Position numbers and translations under genes: made by a program. The notes beneath the pieces were generated by a model, which worked only from the letters and a program-made list of their open reading frames with translations, was not told the DNA's origin and searched no databases. This document shows, in pieces, positions 1 through 7,011 of a stretch of 64,000 nucleotides of DNA (the first letter of the stretch is position 1; the number at the start of each line of letters is the position of its first letter). The stretch comes from Yoonia vestfoldensis SKA53. GTDB taxonomy: Bacteria; Pseudomonadota; Alphaproteobacteria; Rhodobacterales; Rhodobacteraceae. The DNA is taken from the NCBI RefSeq assembly GCF_000152785.1, contig NZ_CH672414.1, positions 41,332-105,331 on the forward strand, written 5' to 3'.

Positions 1-2
1 TC

Positions 3-65
3 AGCAACATCACAAACCTGACCGACCTGGCGTCGATCATGTCCGCTGATAGCTTCGTGATCTAA
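3..65 (+). CDS. C-terminal end of a beta-roll (S-layer/RTX-like) surface protein, partial
   Basis: The frame from base 3 is open to a TAA at 63-65 and gives 20 residues ending ADSFVI. The segment NITNLTDLASIMSADSF resembles the last residues of the three other beta-roll proteins in this window (VSDATSILAADVLFA, VTNATDLVAANFA, VTTLPLFATDVIA). It is followed by a terminator and then by sapC copy 1, exactly as in the other cassettes. It is therefore the tail of a gene that starts left of the window. I infer that this is the copy joined to an intact N-terminus and so the expressed one; the window cannot show that. Confidence 0.7.
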   Translation, partial: SNITNLTDLASIMSADSFVI

Positions 66-91
66 TCACGTGACGGCTGAAATATAGGATT

Positions 92-121
92 GGCCCGCTT
101 CGGCGGGCCTTTTCCTTTTTT
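92..121 (+). terminator. Rho-independent terminator after beta-roll gene 1
   Basis: A perfect 7-bp stem GGCCCGC/GCGGGCC closes a TTCG tetraloop and is followed by TTTTCCTTTTTT. It sits 26 bases after the beta-roll stop codon and before sapC, so it should reduce read-through into the sapC module. Confidence 0.9.
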
Positions 122-167
122 ATATTCGCTTTTGACGATTGTAGCCTGTCCAGCATCGTCGTCAGCG

Positions 168-192
168 CCCCGTGCGCAAGTGCGGGGGTTCT
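168..192 (+). terminator. Second stem-loop ahead of sapC copy 1 (attenuator-like)
   Basis: CCCCGTGC-GCAA-GTGCGGGG can fold with two G-U pairs and is followed by a short TT run. The same hairpin, with small loop changes, precedes sapC copies 2 and 3, so the structure itself is conserved across the cassettes. It may attenuate transcription or protect the 5' end of the sapC message. Confidence 0.55.
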
Positions 193-215
193 CACTAAAC
201 AACGTCAGGAACACC

Positions 216-1097
216 ATGCCCCGCTATGAGCTGATCACCAAAACCGGCTTTGCCGCGCAGGCCTGGCGGCGAGTTGACAGCTATGCTTTTGCCGCTACGG
301 ATGCCGTGGCCCCCTTGGTGGTGCAGGAACTGGCCAAGGCCTGCATGAGCCTGCCCATCGCCTTCATCCAACAAAACGACGCCTTTGTCCCCCATGCCGT
401 GCAGGGGCTGGAACCCGGCCGCAACCTGTTTGTCGTCAACGGCACATGGGTCACGCCCTACACCCCCGCTGTGTACCGCGGTTATCCTTTCGGACTGGCG
501 CAGGGCGACGGCGATGATCTGCATCTCTGCATTGACATGGACAGCGGTCTGGTCGGCGCGGGCGAGGGTTTTGACCAGCCGTTTTTCGACGAGGCGGGCG
601 AGGCCGCGCAACCGGTCAAGGACGCGCTGAATTTCCTGCAACAGATCCACCGCAACCGTGCTGTGACCCAGCGTGTGTGTGCCGCACTGGCCGCCGAAGA
701 CCTGTTCCAGCCCTGGCCCCTGACCGTGCAAAGCCCCGACGGCGAACGCCGCGTCGATGGCCTGTTCCGCATCGACGAGGCGCGGTTGAACAGCCTCGAC
801 CCCGATGCCTTGGCCCGCGTCCAAAAGGCCGGTGGTCTGGCCGTGGCCTATTGCCAATTGCTGAGCATGGGAAACATTCAAACGCTGGGCCTGATCCAGC
901 GGAAGCTGGCGGAGGTCAAAACACGGATGCCAGAGATGTCAGATCAAATCGACGTCGACGGCATTTTGCAGCGGCATAAATCCTCCGAGCCGGAACAAAC
1001 CCTGGAACCGGTCTCAAACGACAATGTCGTCAATATTGCTTCAGACGAGGGCGATTTCGATCTCTCAGCGTTCGTGAAGGCCAAGCAAGACGATTAA
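216..1097 (+). CDS. SapC family protein, copy 1
   Basis: The 293-residue product matches the SapC family (PF07277), linked by family to surface-layer loci; its biochemical role is unknown. Typical features seen are SYAFAATDAVAPLVVQELAK near residue 20, PIAFIQ, a GLEPGRNLFVVNG strand around 65-77, PYTPAVYRGYPF, the acidic LCIDMDSGLVG, and GLFRIDEARLNSLD near 195. No signal peptide or membrane segment is seen, so it is probably cytoplasmic. The ATG at 216 is chosen because all four copies align from MPR(Y/H)E. It follows a beta-roll gene in every cassette, which suggests a role in making, exporting or regulating that surface protein. Confidence 0.85.
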   Translation: MPRYELITKTGFAAQAWRRVDSYAFAATDAVAPLVVQELAKACMSLPIAFIQQNDAFVPHAVQGLEPGRNLFVVNGTWVTPYTPAVYRGYPFGLAQGDGDDLHLCIDMDSGLVGAGEGFDQPFFDEAGEAAQPVKDALNFLQQIHRNRAVTQRVCAALAAEDLFQPWPLTVQSPDGERRVDGLFRIDEARLNSLDPDALARVQKAGGLAVAYCQLLSMGNIQTLGLIQRKLAEVKTRMPEMSDQIDVDGILQRHKSSEPEQTLEPVSNDNVVNIASDEGDFDLSAFVKAKQDD

Positions 1098-1168
1098 ACA
1101 TCACAGCAGCACAGCGGCTAGACCGCACTGCATGTCGTGAACAGAACCGCATCAATTGAGAGATACAG

Positions 1169-1372
1169 ATGACTGACACCAAAGCAGCTACTATCACCAT
1201 CGACGATAAGGCATACGAACTTACCGATTTGACCGAGGCTGCACGCGCGCATATCGCAAACATTCAGTTCGTCGACGCGCAGATCCGGCAGTTGAATAAT
1301 GAATGGGCGGTTTGTGATACGGCTCGGATGGCTTATGAGGCGGCGTTCAAGCGGGAACTGGCCAAGACCTGA
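1169..1372 (+). CDS. DUF6447-type small protein, form a, copy 1
   Basis: This 67-residue protein has the pattern ITIDDKAYELTDLTEAARAH then a long helix with NIQFVDAQIRQLNNEWAV and DTARMAY. The N-terminal half looks like a small beta hairpin and the rest a coiled-coil helix. I recognise it as a DUF6447-like family; no function is known to me. A GAGAG-like ribosome site precedes the ATG. It is the first of two paralogues that always follow sapC in the same order, with a 65-residue sister downstream. Confidence 0.75.
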   Translation: MTDTKAATITIDDKAYELTDLTEAARAHIANIQFVDAQIRQLNNEWAVCDTARMAYEAAFKRELAKT

Positions 1373-1422
1373 TCCGGCGAAACGCTCATTGAATACCAAC
1401 ACTGACCGATAGAAAGACCACC

Positions 1423-1620
1423 ATGCCCAAAATCAGCGTAGACGGCACCGAATACGACACCGAGAACCTGAGCGTGAACGGCAAGGCCCAATTGGCCAGC
1501 CTGCAATTCCTGGAAGTGCAGATGCAAAAGCTGAAGAACGAAATTGCTGTGTATCAAACAGCGCGTGCCGGTTACGCCGCCGCGCTGAATAATGAGCTAG
1601 CAAAGATTGAGGCAGCGTAA
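1423..1620 (+). CDS. DUF6447-type small protein, form b, copy 1
   Basis: This 65-residue paralogue of the preceding gene carries ISVDGTEYDTENLSVNGKAQ followed by the helix SLQFLEVQMQKLKNEIAVYQ and TARAGYAAAL. The form-b proteins are nearly identical in cassettes 1, 2 and 4, more so than the form-a proteins. The pair could form heterodimeric coiled coils, which is inference. The next gene begins four bases after its stop, so the two are probably translated together. Confidence 0.75.
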   Translation: MPKISVDGTEYDTENLSVNGKAQLASLQFLEVQMQKLKNEIAVYQTARAGYAAALNNELAKIEAA

Positions 1621-1624
1621 AGCG

Positions 1625-1906
1625 ATGAATACAATCACAGCCGCGATATTGGCTGTCGGCATGATCGGGGCGGCAGCTATGCTGTCGGCCTATTCACCCA
1701 TGGCCGTTGCGCAGACCCAGCCTGCACCAGATACCAATACTGTATTGAACACTGGCACAGATGCCCTGCTGACCATGCCGCTGCTGGCTGATAAGGGGTG
1801 GTTCGTCCACGCGTATGGTGGCCGTGTGCGCGCCTGTACGGCGGATGGGGCCAGTGTCGCAGGCGAAAGACCCGCGCCCAAATGTTCGCAGTGGAGCGAA
1901 TACTGA
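1625..1906 (+). CDS. Small exported protein of the sapC module, copy 1
   Basis: The 93-residue product starts MNTITAAILAVGMIGAAAML, a clear N-terminal hydrophobic segment ending near YSPMAVAQ, so a Sec signal peptide or anchor with cleavage after AVAQ is likely. The mature part is short, contains DKGWFVHAYGGRVRACTADG and ends PAPKCSQWS; its two cysteines could form one disulfide. I do not recognise the family. Copies 2 and 4 keep this C-terminus and copy 3 has lost it. The start is placed at 1625 because the same MNTITAA start is found in all copies. Confidence 0.7.
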   Translation: MNTITAAILAVGMIGAAAMLSAYSPMAVAQTQPAPDTNTVLNTGTDALLTMPLLADKGWFVHAYGGRVRACTADGASVAGERPAPKCSQWSEY

Positions 1907-3271
1907 TATGCGCATCTGCCCTCTGGAGCTGTTTCTGGAGGGTCTGCGCGTCTGACGCTGGGTATCCAGCCTCAGAGCGCTGTACGGCGTATGTAGGCGA
2001 GGCCCAGCTGTATCGTCGGGCCTAGGTTCACAGGACCAAGGTCCGAGATTCATGACCCATGGTCCGCTAACCCCAAGATCCGAGGTTCAAGACCCACCCC
2101 TCAAGCCCCGTGGTCCGTGGTCCAAGGCTCCCTCTCCAATTGCCGATGTCCCCGGTCCAAGCACCAACACCCCACCCAGCACGCTAGAGGGCTGCCCCCC
2201 TGAGAGTCCCTGCGCCGCTTGCCCGCCGTGATGGCCCACCGGCGGCACAGCACCTCCACGCCCCGCCCTAGGCTCTCTCATGCGGTCTGTGTGGCCGTTA
2301 GCCATTCTGATGGGCGCCGCACGCGCCAAGCCCCGGCACAGCCCTCCTGTGACTCCGCCTACGCCCGCTGGCCACGGCGAGCTACCCACCCCAAGCTATC
2401 CCGCTAGCAGGCCTCCACGCAGCCCCTGTATGTCGCAGCGCGCGGCACGTACCACGTACCACGCACCTCGGCTGCACCGCATGCTTGCTGCGGAATCATA
2501 TGTGTTATAGTATTACATATAGATGGGGCCGCAGAGGGGTTTGTGTTGATTGGGGGGATCCGAGGTCCGTGTTGCACGGAGCAGGAAGTAAGGCCCGTGA
2601 TCCGCGTTGCACGGTGTGTCGGCCAAGGACCAAGGACCAAGGACCAAGGACCAAGTGCCACTTTACACGGACCGTAGTCGAAGGCCAAAGACCCGACAGG
2701 AGAGGCCCACATTCCACGGTGTGGTGGGCCAAGGCGTCACGGCCCACGGCACGCCCAGCCGCAACGCGCAGCCCGTACCTCGCAACCCGCACCTCGGTCC
2801 TTGGTCAGACTGCGCCGATACCGCGGGGCAGTCCGGAGCAGACGGAGACGACTTGTATGCCGACAACAAGCCCAAATGAAATTGGGCCCAGCAGAATTTG
2901 GCAACCAAACAAGTATAGGTGCTTGCTACAGCAAGGGGGGGCCAAAAAAGGGGGGTGGGGGTCCGGCCTGCGTCGTTTCATCGGAATGGAAAGGCTCCAG
3001 TAACCCCCAGAGCTGGGGTGCGCTTGTTTGGGGTGGTCGTAAATTCAAGGGTGTATGGCTGATCGGTGGCGCGGATTATCTGGAAGCGGGCAAGGACCAA
3101 GATGCGAGGATCAAGGGTCAGGGCGCGAGATCCGAACGCCAACTGCCTTGAAGCGGTCGGTGGCGCGCAGCGGTCCTCGGACCTTGGACCTTTGCTTTGT
3201 GGAGCGGGGTCAGCTGGGTGGAGCTTCGCGGTCCTCGGAACTTGGATCTTGGTAGATAATGGAGGCTGGCG
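1907..3271 (+). repeat. Heptamer-rich repeat field A (inverted partner of field B)
   Basis: No convincing gene is present in these 1.36 kb. The sequence is littered with GGACC/GGTCC words, often spaced seven bases apart as GGACCAA, GGTCCGA or GATCCGA. It also carries a G-rich run near 2934-2966 and a short palindrome CTTGCT-ACA-GCAAG-like just before it. Its reverse complement is found at 25,846-27,439 with clear colinear similarity, for example the stretch around TCTGCGCGTCTGACGCTGGG at the start and the AGACCCGACAGGAGAGG block. The frames that are open here change with the repeats and are probably not genes. Confidence 0.75.
2621..2654 (+). repeat. Perfect (GGACCAA)4 tandem repeat
   Basis: Four perfect head-to-tail copies of the 7-mer GGACCAA run from 2627 to 2654, preceded by GGCCAA. 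Field B has a shorter run on the opposite strand near 26,697-26,720, so the copy number differs between the two fields, as expected for slippage. Confidence 0.9.
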
Positions 3272-3625
3272 ATGAACGATAAATTCCTCGAGTGCGGGCG
3301 GCTCTGGCAACTCGGACCTGACTGGCGAGGGCAGCGCTGCGGGGCCAAAACACGGGCCGGTACGCCCTGCAAGAATCCGGCAGTCACGGGCAAGGCGCGC
3401 TGCCGGATGCACGGTGGCAAGTCGACAGGGGCCAAGACAGCGGAAGGGCGGGCGAAGCTGAGTGCTTTGCACCTCAAGCACGGGCGGTCCACGACCGCGG
3501 CCAAAGCGGAAGCCAAGCGGCGGGCGCAGGTCGGGCGTGAGATCCGTGCGGAGCTGAGGGACATCGAGCGCGAGGCGATTGCGGGTGGGTGGCTGGCCAA
3601 AACTTGGAAAGACCAATTTGAATAG
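3272..3625 (+). CDS. HGGxSTG domain small protein A
   Basis: This 117-residue basic protein has RCGAKTRAGTPCKNPA then GKARCRMHGGKSTGAKT: three cysteines and a histidine in a C-x9-C-x(about 11)-C-x2-H pattern that could bind zinc, and the HGGxSTG signature near residue 48. The C-terminal half is a charged helix. Such proteins are common in phage-related and mobile regions of alphaproteobacteria; their function is not established. A GGAGG site lies about 9 bases before the ATG. It lies between repeat field A and the iterons; a close homologue holds the same place in element B and a distant one lies at 33,954. Confidence 0.75.
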   Translation: MNDKFLECGRLWQLGPDWRGQRCGAKTRAGTPCKNPAVTGKARCRMHGGKSTGAKTAEGRAKLSALHLKHGRSTTAAKAEAKRRAQVGREIRAELRDIEREAIAGGWLAKTWKDQFE

Positions 3626-3631
3626 GCCAAT

Positions 3632-3826
3632 TGTTCATGCCGCCCTCTGTTCATCCGTTCACCCCCCTAAAGGGGGGATGAACTGAACATGGCGATGAGC
3701 GCTGTTGTTACAGCTGGTGAACACGTGGAAACCCTTGTTTTATTGGCTCCTAGGCGTCCCTGTTCACGTTGGTGTGGTTGCGTGAACAGAAGCTGAGCAA
3801 AAGGGCGTGAACACTTGGCGTGAACA
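3632..3826. other. Iteron cluster A, probable replication origin
   Basis: Ten copies of the 7-mer GTGAACA or its complement, allowing one mismatch, fall within 195 bases: 3632, 3648, 3657, 3678, 3684, 3717, 3761, 3782, 3807 and 3820. Both orientations are present, and the last one touches the stop codon of the RepA-like ATPase gene. Clustered iterons beside a replication ATPase and primase are the usual form of a plasmid or satellite origin. Which protein binds them is unknown. Confidence 0.7.
3662..3677. repeat. Perfect C6/G6 hairpin within iteron cluster A
   Basis: CCCCCC-TAAA-GGGGGG is a perfect 6-bp stem. It could be an origin structure or the terminator of the HGGxSTG gene that ends 37 bases upstream, but there is no T run. 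Confidence 0.6.
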
Positions 3827-4942
3827 TTAGAACGGGATTTGAAACCGCTCCGGATTAGGCGGTGGATCATACCGGTCGGGAAAGGCTTCGTGCAGCGCGT
3901 AGCGCCCGTAGTCCGTGAGCCGCGTACCACGGGCGTCCTTTTCTATCATCCCGTCTTTCGCAAGCTTTTGGATGACTTTGTTGGCTTTTCCCGCCGAGCA
4001 GCCAACCTTGGCTGCTATAGCACGTTGAGTGGGTATTTTTTGCGATTCAGCGACAACGCGAAGAACCATAATATCATCGCTCACCTCGAAGGCTGCGTGG
4101 TCGACACTGAATGCCAACTTGCCATCAGCGTCCTCATCAAGAACAGCGACGAAGTTGGCATTCTCCGGCGCACGCCCACGGATTTTCGAGAAACTCAATT
4201 CAAAGTTGGCGCCTTGGTGGAAGATAGCGCCCCCTTCGGGTTTCTTGAGTTCAATGACGTAGTCCATCGGGACCTCGATGATCGACGCACCGCGCTGTTT
4301 CCCAGCTTTGTTGGTATGGTGAACGACTAACACGGCGTATGTGCTGTGGCGCAACTTCACCAAGAAATCGACCAGACTTTGCGTCTCAGTGTTGGAGTTT
4401 TCGTCCACGCCGCGCCGCAACGTTGACAGATTATCCAAGATGATCAGCCCGGGCCTGCGGCCCTCAGCCTCCAACGCGTTAAGCATTGCCTCAATCTGGC
4501 TTTGCTCTGTCCGGTCATCTAGGCAGACTGGACGACCTTCTTGGTAGAGCTCTTCGCTCGGGAGGATGTCGAGGCTGTCCAGCTCCTGACCGCCGCTTAG
4601 CGCCTTTATGCGATCGCGGATGTCGATCGTTTGCATTTCGCCATCGACATAGAGCACCCGTGTTTGCTGGTGGATCTTCCAGCCGAGAAACACACCTTGC
4701 CCAGTTGAGATGGCAACACCGAGTGCGAGGGAAAACCACGACTTCCCAATGCCACGCGGCGCGACGACCATGCCGAAACTTGAACGGGGCATGAAGGTCG
4801 AGAGCAACATTTGTTTCGGGGGCATGTCCCGTTTCATCAGCTCAGTCGCGCTGACGACGAACGGAAAAAGGTTTCGGGGAGGCGGGGCCTGGTTTGGCAT
4901 CGCCTGCGCGAGAAGTTCTTGTAACTGGCTATTCTCTGTCAT
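3827..4942 (-). CDS. RepA-like AAA (AAA_25) replicative ATPase of element A
   Basis: The 371-residue product has a RecA-fold core with Walker A APRGIGKS near residues 61-68, a VLYVDGEM strand near 97, and Walker B LIILDNLS near 166, followed by VLVVHHTNKAGKQRGAS, the pattern of RepA/hexameric helicase-like ATPases in plasmids and satellites. The last 80 residues (QKIPTQRAIAAKVGCSAGKANKVIQKL) look like a winged helix that could bind iterons. The ATG at 4942 is preferred over an upstream TTG because it has a GGAG site and overlaps the primase stop codon in an ATGA pair. It is the last gene of the alpA-primase operon, and the iterons start at its stop. Confidence 0.8.
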   Translation of the reverse strand: MTENSQLQELLAQAMPNQAPPPRNLFPFVVSATELMKRDMPPKQMLLSTFMPRSSFGMVVAPRGIGKSWFSLALGVAISTGQGVFLGWKIHQQTRVLYVDGEMQTIDIRDRIKALSGGQELDSLDILPSEELYQEGRPVCLDDRTEQSQIEAMLNALEAEGRRPGLIILDNLSTLRRGVDENSNTETQSLVDFLVKLRHSTYAVLVVHHTNKAGKQRGASIIEVPMDYVIELKKPEGGAIFHQGANFELSFSKIRGRAPENANFVAVLDEDADGKLAFSVDHAAFEVSDDIMVLRVVAESQKIPTQRAIAAKVGCSAGKANKVIQKLAKDGMIEKDARGTRLTDYGRYALHEAFPDRYDPPPNPERFQIPF

Positions 4943-5721
4943 TTCCGCAACTCCCGCTTCAGGATTGAACAAAAAACCTCATCAACCTCTTTCAAAATAA
5001 GCGGCTCTGTCATGAGCGTTTTGTTCATGTGATGGGCGAGATCGTGAACTTCCTGAGGGGAATAGACTTTCAGCAAGTAGCCGATGCGCGATGCGAGCTC
5101 ACTGTTGCGTTGGCCTGTGACGATTGGGGTAGTGAGCCGTTCCCCAACGTCCGAGCGTGTGTATCCGTTGGTTGTTTGGGTTCCACTCGAGGGGGTCGCG
5201 GCGTAGATCAGCCTCTTTAAATCAGCCGGCATGGGTGCAGGCCGCCACGTAAAACCAGATACGCTGTGATCCCAGCGGTACATGCCCTTCTGGGACGTGC
5301 TGCCAAAACTGATAGCATTCGCGCCACTGCCGCGGATGTCGATGCCCGGCCCGAGCTTCCCGACGGATGAGGGCAGACCCTCTGAACCGGTACGAAAATA
5401 CAGATGAATTCCGCCCGACGGTGTTCGAACCAACATCGTCGGGGGCAAGTCATCAATCAGGCCACGCAAAGTTTCGATCCCGTTTACACCTCCTTTCACA
5501 TCGAGATCGACGACAGTGACGCCGTTAATTGGGCCCGTTGGGATGGCGGTCATAGCATTCGGGAAATTCCCGAACAGTTCCTCGATGCCCGCCTTGTCAT
5601 TGGTGGCTCTTCCGAAGGGATCTTTCACGCATGGCTTTTTCTGCTGGTTTGACGGAAAAACGCGATAGCCAGTTGTGCCTGCAACCATCAGTGCGACTTC
5701 GAGGGGTGTCATGTCGCTCAT
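4939..5721 (-). CDS. Bifunctional DNA primase/polymerase (prim-pol) domain protein
   Basis: This 260-residue protein fits the prim-pol N-terminal domain (PF09250). It has GYRVFPSNQQKKPCVKDPF near the N-terminus, the metal-binding VTVVDLDVKGGVNG strand near residue 70, TPSGGIHLYF, and PGIDIRGSGANAISFGS near 130. It should prime replication of the element. It lacks its own helicase domain; the downstream ATPase probably supplies that function. Its start ATG overlaps the previous gene by four bases (ATGA) and has a GGGAGG site, so the operon is translationally coupled. Confidence 0.8.
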   Translation of the reverse strand: MSDMTPLEVALMVAGTTGYRVFPSNQQKKPCVKDPFGRATNDKAGIEELFGNFPNAMTAIPTGPINGVTVVDLDVKGGVNGIETLRGLIDDLPPTMLVRTPSGGIHLYFRTGSEGLPSSVGKLGPGIDIRGSGANAISFGSTSQKGMYRWDHSVSGFTWRPAPMPADLKRLIYAATPSSGTQTTNGYTRSDVGERLTTPIVTGQRNSELASRIGYLLKVYSPQEVHDLAHHMNKTLMTEPLILKEVDEVFCSILKRELRK

Positions 5722-6320
5722 GCTGCGTCCCTCCCTAACAGAGTGGCCCAATCGTCTGGTGACAGCTCCATGATATCGCGGTTGGTGAAGGTGCCACCGT
5801 TGAGCTGTTGGAGCGACATCGCCAAGCTGGCGCGCTGAAAACCGATCACGGTTTCACCCGCTGTCGAAAACAGCGCCCAGCTGTCGTCTGGCACAAGAAC
5901 GATGCTTGGATCCTTCGTCCGCATGCCTAGAGGAAAACCAAAGGGGGACTTTATCACCACTGTGTCGATGAGCGTTATCCGGCCCGCGGCAAGGTCGACC
6001 GTTTTTGTGCGTGTCACGAGATACCTATCTGGGTCGAAGAAGCGTCTTGCGAGTTCCGAGGGACGATCCACGCCGACCGGTACGTTTCGAAGCAGGATCG
6101 CAAGGCCTTTTGAGCTACTCCGTAGCCCGACCAAACCCTTCTTGTGACGCTTAAAGTCGCGCACCATTTGGGCCTCGCTTTGAGCGGGCGCACCTTGTGA
6201 AAGGGGTGCTACCCCTGGCAGACATGCCGCAGGGAAGGCTCCTGACCAGTCATAGGCCTGCTGTGCAGCGGCAATCAGTGCTGCCTTTGTCTGTTTAGAC
6301 ATCATGAAAACTTCAGACAT
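5718..6320 (-). CDS. Hypothetical protein between AlpA and primase in element A
   Basis: The 200-residue product is not recognised. It has no signal peptide or membrane span. The central part (VGLRSSSKGLAILLRNVPVG, then DPDRYLVTRTKTVDLAAG) suggests an alpha/beta fold, and the end (FTNRDIMELSPDDWATLLG) is acidic. The ATG at 6320 lies inside the last codons of alpA and the stop overlaps the primase start, so it belongs to the replication operon. Element B has no equivalent gene. It may be an accessory replication or phage-interaction factor; this is a guess. Confidence 0.65.
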   Translation of the reverse strand: MSEVFMMSKQTKAALIAAAQQAYDWSGAFPAACLPGVAPLSQGAPAQSEAQMVRDFKRHKKGLVGLRSSSKGLAILLRNVPVGVDRPSELARRFFDPDRYLVTRTKTVDLAAGRITLIDTVVIKSPFGFPLGMRTKDPSIVLVPDDSWALFSTAGETVIGFQRASLAMSLQQLNGGTFTNRDIMELSPDDWATLLGRDAA

Positions 6321-6534
6321 CGGAGCCCCCTTCCTTGTTGGAAGAGAGCCATGCTTCGAGATCACTCTCGCGCCAGCCGACGATGCGTTCGCTGACGGCG
6401 ATACGCGGCGGCATGCGGCCCTCACGGTGCAGATTGCGGACATGCCGCGTGCTGCAGCCCAAAAGTTCGGCTACCTCATCGATGCGAAGTAGAGGGCTGA
6501 TTGGGCGGTTTACGCCTGTATTAATACTGGACAT
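6313..6534 (-). CDS. AlpA-family / MerR-type excisionase-like regulator, element A
   Basis: The 73-residue protein is mostly one winged helix-turn-helix: LLRIDEVAELLGCSTRHVRNLHREGRMPPRIAVSERIVGWRESDLEAWL, the AlpA/MerR-like pattern of phage and satellite regulators and excisionases. In P4-like elements such a protein switches on excision or replication, and here it heads the primase operon. Its ribosome site CAGGAG lies in a potential hairpin just upstream. Confidence 0.85.
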   Translation of the reverse strand: MSSINTGVNRPISPLLRIDEVAELLGCSTRHVRNLHREGRMPPRIAVSERIVGWRESDLEAWLSSNKEGGSDV

Positions 6535-6540
6535 TTTTTT

Positions 6541-6566
6541 CTCCTGTCCGTTGGCGGGGGCAGGAG
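6541..6566 (-). promoter_or_regulatory. Hairpin that would hide the alpA ribosome binding site
   Basis: On the minus strand, CTCCTG (6566-6561) can pair with CAGGAG (6546-6541), which is the ribosome site six bases before the alpA ATG. Stem 6 bp, loop 14. This could repress alpA translation until the hairpin is opened. Confidence 0.45.
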
Positions 6567-7011
6567 TCTGATCTATGCACGTGGCAGGCTGACGTCCTAC
6601 CCCGGTTGCGATGGGGGCTGGAGGAACGCTGCAAACTGTCGTTTTTAAGAAATATCCAGCCCTCGGTGGGGGACTTCAGACATCTACGCTTGCCCTAGAT
6701 TGTCAGAGTCTTGAGCTGGTTCTTGCGGAACCACGTGGTCTTGCGAGGCAATCACGCCTCTGGCTAGATTCAACGGCCAAGCAGCTTAACCAGGGACGCT
6801 CTGCCGCCCCACGCTGCTAATGCGAAAAATACAGAAATAACAGGATAGGTCAATATAGAAGATGGAGCGCGAACTCACTCGAACTAATAGGTTAGTTTTC
6901 AGATGCTTGGACGAGATAACCCATTGTTCCTCGGAGGACCAAGGACCACCTACCTCTACAGCGTGGTCCGAGAAACGAAGCAGCCTTGAGCACAGGAGAC
7001 GCCCACGCTCA
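6567..7011. other. Gene-free stretch with a multi-stem element
   Basis: No gene is seen in 445 bases. Between about 6716 and 6797 several perfect stems follow one another: GGTTC-TTGCG-GAACC, GAGGC-AATCAC-GCCTC, and an outer CTGGTT/AACCAG closing them, with TGGC/GGCCA in between. The parts do not fit a tRNA, since the putative anticodon loop has 11 bases. Satellite elements such as P4 keep a structured regulatory RNA upstream of their alpA-primase operon, so an RNA of that kind is possible. Near 6939-6952 there is one more GGACCAAGGACCA pair of the heptamer family. Confidence 0.4.

Noticed and set aside
2485..3003. 172-codon frame in repeat field A
   Set aside because: Composition follows the GGACCAA repeats (Pro, Arg, Gly, Thr) and the frame is not kept in field B, so it is not a gene.
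1907..3271. CRISPR-like array
   Set aside because: The repeated unit is 7 bases, without spacers of constant length, and no cas gene is present.
6700..6820. tRNA gene or tRNA remnant upstream of alpA
   Set aside because: Stems are present, but the would-be anticodon loop has 11 bases and the T-arm lacks the TTC-purine-A pattern.
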